Source: Acidimicrobiia bacterium
GTDB taxonomy: Bacteria; Actinomycetota; Acidimicrobiia; Acidimicrobiales; Ilumatobacteraceae
Direction of reading: 5' to 3'
NCBI GenBank assembly: GCA_030425785.1
Contig: JAUHYJ010000176.1
Span: forward strand, 1-7,385
Length of the DNA: 7,385 bases
The notes beneath the pieces are model-generated. The model was not told the origin of the DNA and ran no database searches. It saw nothing but the letters and a program-made list of their open reading frames with translations. Every line of letters starts with the position of its first letter. Position 1 is the stretch's first letter. This document shows positions 1-5,726 of the stretch, piece by piece. Position numbers and translations under genes: made by a program.

Positions 1-101
1 AGTTCACCTACGCCGACCGCGACACGGTGCTCGCCAACAGCGACCTGATCGTCATCGCCGGTCACCGCGCGGACGTCGAACGCTTCACCGACCGCGACTG
101 A
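1..101 (+). CDS. C-terminal end of a probable TrkA-C domain protein (K+ channel/transport subunit), 5' truncated
   Basis: Only the last 32 codons are present, read from base 3 and ending in TGA at 99-101. The peptide contains DTVLANSDLIVIAGHRADV and ends FTDRD. The pattern 'D-x-VL-x-x-x-D-hydrophobic-V-h-x-G-x-x-x-x-V-x-x-F' is what the last strand and helix of TrkA-C (RCK C-terminal) domains look like, in which a cytosolic regulatory domain binds a ligand and gates a potassium channel or transporter. The rest of the protein lies outside the window, so any pore or TrkA-N nucleotide-binding domain cannot be seen. The coding frame is supported by G/C-rich third positions and by the abrupt end against the next gene. 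The family call rests on one short motif and could be wrong. Confidence 0.5.
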   Translation, partial: FTYADRDTVLANSDLIVIAGHRADVERFTDRD

Positions 102-542
102 TCACTCGCCCGACTCGAGCAACGCTAAGAGCTGTTCGAGGTGGACCTTCGTCTCGCGACGCAGGGCACGTAACGCGAACGGCTGGAGCACGCGAGCGAC
201 GATGCCCATCTCGTCGATCCAGCCGGACATCGTGAACCGGCACCCGTCGCCGAGCGGCTCGAGCAGGTACTCCACCGTCGGTCGGGCGACGCCTTCGACG
301 ACGGTGTAGCCGAACCGGCGCGGTGCGTCGACATCGGTCACCTCGAGGATCCACGTCCAGTCGCGACGCAGCAGACGTGTCGTCCCGCTGAAGCGTTCGC
401 CGACCTCCAAGCGCTCTGGCGGCTCGATCGTGGTGATCGTGGTGCGCCATTCGGGCGTGCGCCGAAGGTCGGTCACGAACGACCAGACCGCGTCGATCGA
501 TCGGTCGATGTCGACGCTGAGGTCGTAGCGCGGCTGGGTCAT
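102..542 (-). CDS. SRPBCC (START/polyketide cyclase-like) family protein
   Basis: This is a 146-residue single-domain protein of the helix-grip fold that binds hydrophobic ligands in a deep cavity; the ligand cannot be told from sequence. Residues 5-25 (YDLSVDIDRSIDAVWSFVTD) match the family opening: strand 1, then the 'i-d-r-s-i-x-x-V-W-x-f-v-t-D' helix. W32 follows in 'PEW', and strands around 62-82 (WTWILEVTDV..FGYTVVEG) and 88-108 make the sheet. The long C-terminal helix is 124-143 (ALRRETKVHLEQLLALLES). Length is normal for the family. The ATG at 540-542 lies 22 bases after the DinB-b stop, with no TAnnnT box at the right distance (a poor match, GACGGT, lies 6 bases upstream), so co-transcription with DinB-b is the simplest reading. 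Its stop abuts the stop of the convergent gene to the left. The family call is secure; the role is unknown. Confidence 0.85.
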   Translation of the reverse strand: MTQPRYDLSVDIDRSIDAVWSFVTDLRRTPEWRTTITTIEPPERLEVGERFSGTTRLLRRDWTWILEVTDVDAPRRFGYTVVEGVARPTVEYLLEPLGDGCRFTMSGWIDEMGIVARVLQPFALRALRRETKVHLEQLLALLESGE

Positions 543-564
543 GTTCCGACCGTCTCCATCCCGG

Positions 565-1077
565 TCAGTAGTACCCGACCGCGCCGTCGAGCTGTTCGCG
601 GATGATGTCGAGGTGGCCGACGTGGCGGGCGGTCTCTTCGATCATGTGGATGATCATCCACCGCAGCGAGGCCTGCGCCGAGCCGTAGTCGGGGTGGCGT
701 CCGACGTCGTCGAGCCCGTGCGCGGCGATGATCTCGTTCGAGCGCGCGCACTGGGCGCGGTACGCATCGACGAGCTGATCCAGAGGAACGCCGTCGACGC
801 GCATGTCGGCGTCCTCGGGGTCGTCGCGGAACTGCGGGCCGTCGTCCGCGCCGCCGAGGAACAGCACCTCGAACCAGGTCTGTTCGGTCCAGCGCAGGTG
901 CGACACGATCCCGGCGACCGTCATGAGTGGCGAGGCCGTGAGGATCGAGCGATGCGCGTCGGCCTCGGACAGGCTCTCGCACTTCCACGCCACCAACGAG
1001 CGCTGGAGGTCGTACCAGCCCATCAGCTGGGTGCGCTCGTCACCGACGAACGGCGGCCGGACGTTCGCAGCGCTCAT
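565..1077 (-). CDS. DinB-like four-helix-bundle protein, DUF664 type (DinB-b)
   Basis: The protein has 170 residues. DinB/DUF664 proteins are four-helix bundles, many binding one metal through histidines; some are thiol-dependent transferases (mycothiol or bacillithiol S-transferase-like), but most are uncharacterised. Family marks are H60 in 'GIVSHLRWTEQTWFE' after the first helices, and the last helix at 138-163, 'LRWMIIHMIEETARHVGH', which holds H144, H152 and H155. The tail 'DIIREQLDGAVG' is characteristic of DUF664. The ATG at 1075-1077 is chosen because a TAnnnT box ends six bases before it and the protein then begins near the usual family start. Longer in-frame starts would run into the vWA gene. 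It lies 47 bases downstream of the vWA stop. DinB-a (5724-6248) is a paralogue. A link to mycothiol chemistry is possible but is inference only. Confidence 0.86.
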   Translation of the reverse strand: MSAANVRPPFVGDERTQLMGWYDLQRSLVAWKCESLSEADAHRSILTASPLMTVAGIVSHLRWTEQTWFEVLFLGGADDGPQFRDDPEDADMRVDGVPLDQLVDAYRAQCARSNEIIAAHGLDDVGRHPDYGSAQASLRWMIIHMIEETARHVGHLDIIREQLDGAVGYY

Positions 1078-1083
1078 GCTCGA

Positions 1084-1089
1084 ACCGTA
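1084..1089 (-). promoter_or_regulatory. Predicted leaderless -10 box for DinB-b
   Basis: On the minus strand the hexamer is TACGGT (TAnnnT), followed by six bases and then the ATG at 1077, so transcription would begin at or next to the start codon. No convincing -35 is visible (about 17 bases upstream the minus strand reads GCAACC). The same layout is found before DinB-a, MoxR and the GNAT gene. It suggests DinB-b-SRPBCC has its own promoter rather than relying only on readthrough from vWA. Confidence 0.42.
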
Positions 1090-1124
1090 CCCATCGGCGG
1101 CGCGGCGGTTGCGACGGGTTCCGT

Positions 1125-2264
1125 TCAGGTCAGGGCGTCGGCGAGCACGTCGGGGAACCGGTCGGGGGTGCAGGCCATCACGGTGGCCCCGAGTGCGGCG
1201 AGGTCGGCGGCGGCCTGGTGGTCGTGCACCGGCGCACCGTCGTCGCTCAGCGCCAGGAGGCACAGCACGGTCACGCCGGCCCGCGTCAGATGCGCGATGC
1301 GGGTGCGCATCAGGTCGGCGTTGCCGCCCTCGAACAGGTCGCTGATGAGCACGAGCACGGTGTCGGTCGGACGGGTGATGATCTGGCGGCAATAGCCGAG
1401 CGCCTCGGCGATGTCGGTGCCGCCACCGAGCTGCACGCCGAACAGCACGTCGACCGGGTCGTGCAGGACCGGGGTCAGATCGGTGACCGCGGTGTCGAAC
1501 GCGATCAGTTGAGTGCGCAGCGCCGGCAGCTGGGCGAGCACGGCACCGAAGAGCGAGGCGTAGACGACGCTGTCGGCCATCGACCCCGACTGGTCGACGG
1601 CGATCACGACGTCCTTCGCCAGGCTGCGCCGGCGGCGGCCGAAGCCCACCAGGCGCTCGGGGACCACCGTGCGGTACTCGGGCTGGTAGTGGCGCAGGTT
1701 GGCGTGCACGGTGCGCAACCAGTCGATGTCGCCGGGGCGTGGCCGCCGGGCACGCTGCGCCCGGGCCAACGCGCCGTGGACGGCGGTGCGCGTGTGGTCG
1801 GTGAGTCGCTGTTCGAGGTCGGCGAGCACGCGGGCGACCACCTGGCGGGCCGTGGCGCGGGTCTCGTCGGGCAGGAGGTGGTTCAGTTCGACGAGCAGGG
1901 TGACGAGGTGGATGTCGGGCTCGATCGACTCGAGCAGCTCGGGTTCGAGCAACAGCTGCCGGAGGTCGAGCCGCTCGATCGCGTCACGCTGCATCACCTG
2001 CACGACCGGCTTCGGGAAGTAGGTGCGGATGTCGCCGAGCCAGCGGGCGACCCTCGGCGCGCTGGCTCCGAGCCCGCCGGCGCGACCGCTCCCCCGGCCG
2101 CGCCCGCGCTGCTGGCCGCCCTCGTCGTAGACGGCGCCCATGGCGGCGTCGACGCGAACGTCGTCGCCGTCGAGTTCGGCGCCGGTGCCGTCGGCGTCGC
2201 CGCCGCCGAGCACCAGCCGCCACCGTCGCAGCCGCTCACCCTCCGACACCCGCAGCTCGCTCAT
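1125..2264 (-). CDS. vWA domain protein of a MoxR-DUF5682-vWA module (CoxE/ViaA-like)
   Basis: The protein has 379 residues and no signal peptide or membrane segment, so it is cytosolic. The C-terminal von Willebrand A domain starts near residue 217 (KDVVIAVDQSGSM) and carries a complete MIDAS metal site: D224-x-S226-x-S228, T283 in 'GGGTDI', and D309 in 'LISDLFEGG'. The N-terminal half is a helical region (75-200) preceded by a Gly/Arg-rich linker at 49-70 that is probably disordered. This order, helical region then vWA with intact MIDAS, is that of CoxE/ViaA-type partners of MoxR ATPases, which couple substrate to the AAA+ ring. The start is the ATG at 2262-2264, preceded by GGGGTGGTGG as a Shine-Dalgarno-like stretch. 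It follows the DUF5682 stop by 46 bases with no TAnnnT box, so it is probably the third gene of that transcript. Family call is firm; substrate unknown. Confidence 0.92.
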   Translation of the reverse strand: MSELRVSEGERLRRWRLVLGGGDADGTGAELDGDDVRVDAAMGAVYDEGGQQRGRGRGSGRAGGLGASAPRVARWLGDIRTYFPKPVVQVMQRDAIERLDLRQLLLEPELLESIEPDIHLVTLLVELNHLLPDETRATARQVVARVLADLEQRLTDHTRTAVHGALARAQRARRPRPGDIDWLRTVHANLRHYQPEYRTVVPERLVGFGRRRRSLAKDVVIAVDQSGSMADSVVYASLFGAVLAQLPALRTQLIAFDTAVTDLTPVLHDPVDVLFGVQLGGGTDIAEALGYCRQIITRPTDTVLVLISDLFEGGNADLMRTRIAHLTRAGVTVLCLLALSDDGAPVHDHQAAADLAALGATVMACTPDRFPDVLADALT

Positions 2265-2310
2265 GCCACCACCACCCCGCGCGTGGCGACGTCGACCGGG
2301 CGAGCCGGTG

Positions 2311-4503
2311 TCATGGCATCGCTCCGTCGGTCGGGAGGCCGAGGAGGTCGCGAGTCGTGACGAGGGCGGCCAGGACCCGGGCGTCGTCGACCTCGGGACC
2401 GAAGCCGGCGACCCGGTCACGTGCCTCGCCGGCGACCAGCCGGCCGAGCTGTCGCCGTTCGGCCGGCTCGAACGACCCGAACGTGCGGCGCAGGAGCGGC
2501 ACCGTCTCGTCGAAAGCCTGCGGCGCGAGCGACGAGAGCCATCGGTCGACGACCGAGAGCAGATCGGCATCGTGGACGAGCACCGACCCGCTGCCGGCCA
2601 GGAACCCTTCGACGAATGCGGCGCCGACGGCGGGCGGCGTCCCGCCGGACAGCGCACGCCCGAGGCGACCTTCGACGACCGGCGCCGTCCAGGTGCCGCC
2701 GTCGTGCAGGATCCGGGTCGCCCTCCCCTGCACCAGCCCGTGGGCGCAGCCGTCGGCCAGCTGGGCGAGCACGTCCGGGAACGCCCGGCGACGGGCGGGG
2801 TGGTCGACGAGTGCGAGCGCCTGCTGCACCCCGCTCAGCCGCTCGACCATCAGCGCGGCGGCGTCGGCGTCGAGCGACGCGCAGGCTGGTACCACGCCCG
2901 CGAGCACCCGGACGACCAACCCGTCGAACACCGACCGGAGCGCGGCGCGGTCGGTCGCGCGCACGTCGCCGTACCGGTGCGCCATCGCGAGTGGCCCGAG
3001 CGCCGCCATCACCTCGCCGACGTCGGGGTCGTTGGCGGCCTGAGCTGCCAGACGCTCGACGATCGGGTCGACCGCCTCGGTCAGCGAGGCCAGCAGCGCG
3101 AGATCGAGCGCCCGCGCGATCTCGGTGAGACCGGTGGCGGCATCGGCTCGTTCGACCAGCCGGTTGGTCGCCGCCTGCTCGACCGTGGTGCCGTAGCCGG
3201 CGAACTCGATCAGACGGATCGACATCTCGGGACGCCAGGCGACCTCCCACGTCTCGCGGAAGGTGCCGCTCGACCCACGGCCATCGACCAGGGTGCCCCA
3301 CGGGACACCGATCGCGGCCAGCTGGTGGAGCAGGTGCGACTTGCGGAGCCCGGCGTCGGTGCGCAGGTCGACCTCGACGGTGCGGTCGCCCGCCTCGGGC
3401 TTGAGTCGGGCCGAGCGCTGGCGCTTGGCGAGATCACGTGCCAGCGGCACCTGGGGTGCATCGTCGGGGACCGCACCGATCGCGTCGCCGACCACCAGCC
3501 GGCGACGGACCAGCGGGCGCCCGCCCATCACGGCCTCGGCTGCGTCGAGTACCTCGTCGAGCCCGGCGCGGGGACGCCCGCGCATCGTCGCGAGCGCATC
3601 GGCCATGCGCGTGGCCGCGATCAGATGGTCGGGCGACGCCGACATGTCGGCCTGTCGCAGGACGCGGGCCGCGTCGACGAAGAAGCGGGCGACGCCGTCG
3701 GCGCCCGGATGGCGGAACACGTGGTCGTACCAGCCCGGGCTGCGGACACCGGCGCCGTACCCCGATGCCGTCGCCAGACGTTCGTGGGTCCACGGCACCC
3801 AGCTGACGGCGACCTTGACCTTCGGCAGACCCCGCAGGGTCGCGTTGTCCGCGGTGGCCGTCGTCGACCCCGGCGCGGTGACGTCGAGGACCGGCACGTG
3901 CCACGCACCACACACGACCACGACGTGGTCGTGGTCCTTCAGCGCCGTCCGGATGCGCTTGCGCATGTGCGCTTCGCGACGTTCCTCGGTCGTGGACGGC
4001 ACCGTGCCCGACCGCACCGCCGTCATCGCCTCGGCCACCGCACCGAAGGCGGGCAGGCCCTCACCGCGGTGTTCGATGACGTCCTCCCACCACCGCTCGG
4101 CGTCGACCTCGCCGGCGGCGGCCGCGAGTGCACCGAGCGGGTCGACGGGTGCGTCGCCCGCCAGCAGCGACGACGCCGGCGTGTCGTCCGCCAGGGTCAT
4201 CGAGAGCGGCAGGTCGATGGCCTCGGTCGGCACGCCGTGCTCGTTCGCCCAACGAACCGCCTGCCACTCGGGACTGAACCCGGCGAGCGGCGCGAACACC
4301 GCCCGCTGCGGCCGGTCGACGACGTGGCCGAGCAACGCGACCGGCGGCTCGAGCCCGACCGACCCGATCCAGGCGAACGCCGCCGTGGTCTCGGCCGGCG
4401 ACTCGACGAGCACCACGTCGGGCTGCAGTTCGTCGAGCGCGGACACGACCGACCGGGCCGACCCTGGCCCGTGGTGCCGGATGCCGAGCAGATGCAACGT
4501 CAC
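2311..4503 (-). CDS. DUF5682-like protein with TIKI/TraB/EreA-like N-terminal motifs
   Basis: The protein has 730 residues and is predicted cytosolic. I recognise it as the DUF5682 type from its opening 'LHLLGIRHHGPGSARSVV' and from its place between a MoxR ATPase and a vWA gene. Residues 1-210 read like the TIKI/TraB/EreA/ChaN hydrolase fold: G7-I-R-H10-H11 at the end of strand 1, 'PDVVLVE' with E34, 'AIDLP' with D97, an 'EERREAHM' helix start (E174, R175, M180), and a second strand-plus-histidine motif 'VVVVCGAWHVPVL' with H202. H10/H11, E34 and H202 are candidate active-site residues. Residues 375-445 (AGLRKSHLLHQLAAIGVPWG..RETWEVAWRPEM) form a conserved-looking block of unknown fold, and 446-730 are mainly helical. 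It starts at GTG 4501-4503, nine bases after the MoxR stop, implying translational coupling. The hydrolase reading is inference. Confidence 0.85.
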   Translation of the reverse strand: MTLHLLGIRHHGPGSARSVVSALDELQPDVVLVESPAETTAAFAWIGSVGLEPPVALLGHVVDRPQRAVFAPLAGFSPEWQAVRWANEHGVPTEAIDLPLSMTLADDTPASSLLAGDAPVDPLGALAAAAGEVDAERWWEDVIEHRGEGLPAFGAVAEAMTAVRSGTVPSTTEERREAHMRKRIRTALKDHDHVVVVCGAWHVPVLDVTAPGSTTATADNATLRGLPKVKVAVSWVPWTHERLATASGYGAGVRSPGWYDHVFRHPGADGVARFFVDAARVLRQADMSASPDHLIAATRMADALATMRGRPRAGLDEVLDAAEAVMGGRPLVRRRLVVGDAIGAVPDDAPQVPLARDLAKRQRSARLKPEAGDRTVEVDLRTDAGLRKSHLLHQLAAIGVPWGTLVDGRGSSGTFRETWEVAWRPEMSIRLIEFAGYGTTVEQAATNRLVERADAATGLTEIARALDLALLASLTEAVDPIVERLAAQAANDPDVGEVMAALGPLAMAHRYGDVRATDRAALRSVFDGLVVRVLAGVVPACASLDADAAALMVERLSGVQQALALVDHPARRRAFPDVLAQLADGCAHGLVQGRATRILHDGGTWTAPVVEGRLGRALSGGTPPAVGAAFVEGFLAGSGSVLVHDADLLSVVDRWLSSLAPQAFDETVPLLRRTFGSFEPAERRQLGRLVAGEARDRVAGFGPEVDDARVLAALVTTRDLLGLPTDGAMP

Positions 4504-4512
4504 GGCGGGCGG

Positions 4513-5610
4513 CTACCCCATCGCGCGACAGGCGTCGTACAGATCGTCCCACCCGTCGCGCAGGGCGACGACGGCCTCGAGGTACTCGCGCCAGGCGACG
4601 CCGTCGTGGATCGGGTCGCGCACGATCGCCCCGACGACCCCGGCGGCGACGTCGTCGGCCGACAGCTCGCCCGACCCGAAGTGCGTCGCCAGCGCGAGCC
4701 CGTTCGTCACGACGGAGATCGCCTCCGCAGTCGACAACGTGCCCGAGGGCACCTTCAGGCTCGTGGCGCCGTCCGTAGTGACCCCTTCGCGCAGCTCGCG
4801 GAAGATGGTGACGACGCGGCGGATCTCGTCCACGGCCGAGGGCACCGGCGGCAACGCCAGCGCGGCGCCGAGCTCGTTGACCCGTTGATGGACGATCGCG
4901 ATCTCCTCCTCGGCGGTGTCGGGCAGCGGGAGCACGACGGTGTTGAAGCGACGCCGCAGCGCGGACGACAGATCGTTGACGCCGCGGTCGCGGTCGTTGG
5001 CGGTCGCGATGACGTTGAAGCCGCGCGCCGCCAACACCTCGGAGTCGAGCTCGGGGATCGGCAACGTCTTCTCGGAGAGCGCCGTGACGAGCGCATCCTG
5101 CACGTCGGACGGCATGCGGGTCAGCTCCTCGACGCGGGCGATCGAGCCGTGCTGCATCGCGCGGTAGATCGGCGACGGCACGAGCGCCGCCTCGGATGGC
5201 CCCTCGGCCAGGAGACGGGCATAGTTCCACCCGTAGCGCAGGGTCTCCTCGGTCGTTCCCGCCGTGCCCTGCACGAGCAGGGTCGAGTCACCACTGATGG
5301 CCGCCGCCAGGTGCTCGCTGACCCACGTCTTGGCGGTGCCCGGCACCCCGAGCAGCAGCAGCGCACGGTCGGTGGCGAGCGTGGCGACGGCGACCTCGAT
5401 CAGCCGGCGGCGACCGACGTACTTCGGCACCACGACCGTTCCGTCCGAGAGTTCGCCACCCATCAGGTACGTCACGACCGCCCACGGCGACAGCTTCCAG
5501 TTCGGCGGCCGCTCGCGATCGTCGGTCGCAGCGAGCGCCGCCAACTCGTCGGCGTACTGCACCTCGGCGTGCGGCCGCAGGATGTCGGTCGTGGACACGG
5601 AGTCGGCCAT
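4513..5610 (-). CDS. MoxR-type AAA+ ATPase of the MoxR-DUF5682-vWA module
   Basis: The protein has 365 residues. AAA+ ATPases of this class form hexameric rings that remodel a client with a vWA partner. Residues 35-66 (PPNWKLSPWAVVTYLMGG..) form an N-terminal extension. Walker A is G88-VPGTAKT95; Walker B lies at 157-163 (IARVEEL), with the usual Asp replaced by E161 and E162 as catalytic glutamate. Sensor 1 is N205 in 'IATANDRDRG', and the arginine-finger region is 'ALRRRF' at 217-222. The position expected for sensor 2 reads 'GTLSTAEAISVV' (290-301) and has no arginine. The start is the ATG at 5608-5610: a TAnnnT box ends eight bases before it, and GGTGGGG abuts it. A TTG start at 5664 would lie inside the palindrome and is unlikely. 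The stop (TAG) is nine bases before the DUF5682 GTG. First gene of the three-gene transcript. Confidence 0.94.
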   Translation of the reverse strand: MADSVSTTDILRPHAEVQYADELAALAATDDRERPPNWKLSPWAVVTYLMGGELSDGTVVVPKYVGRRRLIEVAVATLATDRALLLLGVPGTAKTWVSEHLAAAISGDSTLLVQGTAGTTEETLRYGWNYARLLAEGPSEAALVPSPIYRAMQHGSIARVEELTRMPSDVQDALVTALSEKTLPIPELDSEVLAARGFNVIATANDRDRGVNDLSSALRRRFNTVVLPLPDTAEEEIAIVHQRVNELGAALALPPVPSAVDEIRRVVTIFRELREGVTTDGATSLKVPSGTLSTAEAISVVTNGLALATHFGSGELSADDVAAGVVGAIVRDPIHDGVAWREYLEAVVALRDGWDDLYDACRAMG

Positions 5611-5618
5611 CCCCACCG

Positions 5619-5624
5619 ACGTTA
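5619..5624 (-). promoter_or_regulatory. Predicted leaderless -10 box of the MoxR-DUF5682-vWA operon
   Basis: The minus strand reads TAACGT, then eight bases (CGGTGGGG), then ATG. The predicted transcript would have a leader of 0-2 bases. At a 17-base spacer the -35 position is 5642-5647 (CACCGG on the minus strand, a poor match). The 46-base palindrome begins at 5649, so it touches the upstream edge of this -35. The only promoter-like sequence seen ahead of the three-gene module. Confidence 0.45.
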
Positions 5625-5648
5625 GCGAGGGGGTCTCACATCCGGTGC

Positions 5649-5694
5649 CAGGCACATGTCGCAAGGTCGCCCGCGACCTTGCGACATGTGCCTG
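5649..5694. repeat. Perfect 46-bp palindrome (22-bp arms, 2-base centre), REP/MITE-like
   Basis: The left arm at 5649-5670 begins CAGGCACATGTCGCAAGG, and the right arm at 5673-5694 is its exact reverse complement, separated by CC. The outer edge on the left forms a smaller perfect palindrome GTGCCAGGCAC (5645-5655), and on the right it continues as GTGCCTGACCCCC. Sequences of the form GTGCC(A/T)GGCAC and GGGGTCAGGCAC are, to my knowledge, frequent tips of intergenic palindromic repeats, so this could be a mobile REP-like unit. It lies between the DinB-a stop (29 bases away) and the MoxR start. There is no T-run on either side, so it is not a classical intrinsic terminator, although the RNA hairpin would be very stable and could block readthrough. 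It could also be an operator for a dimeric protein. Confidence 0.9.
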
Positions 5695-5716
5695 ACCCCC
5701 GATGACGGGTCGGCGA

Positions 5717-5726
5717 TGACCGGTCA
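5717..5726. repeat. 10-bp perfect palindrome TGACCGGTCA over the DinB-a stop codon
   Basis: TGACCGGTCA reads the same on both strands; its last three bases are the reverse complement of the DinB-a TGA. It sits 22 bases from the large palindrome. Ten-base palindromes arise by chance, so a function is not implied. Confidence 0.4.

Noticed and set aside
1078..1392. N-terminal extension of DinB-b by 105 codons in the same frame.
   Set aside because: The extension overlaps the vWA gene out of frame and is Arg/Pro-rich shadow sequence; the family starts near the ATG at 1077.
541..1395. A 284-codon plus-strand open frame opposite DinB-b and the end of vWA.
   Set aside because: Shadow of two minus-strand genes; no motif and no ribosome binding site.
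2140..5625. A 1161-codon open frame on the plus strand opposite the MoxR, DUF5682 and vWA genes.
   Set aside because: It is the complement of well-recognised minus-strand genes with intact motifs. In GC-rich DNA the antisense frame aligned with the third codon position rarely meets a stop. Its translation is Arg/Pro/Gly/His-rich with no known motif.
5611..5664. Upstream TTG start for MoxR at 5664, adding 18 residues.
   Set aside because: It would begin inside the palindrome arm, and the added residues include the predicted -10 box. The ATG at 5610 has both a TAnnnT box and a purine-rich stretch before it.
5649..5694. The large palindrome as a CRISPR repeat, tRNA or classical rho-independent terminator.
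   Set aside because: There is a single unit with no spacers, no cloverleaf and no T-run on either strand; REP-like repeat, operator or structural block fits better.
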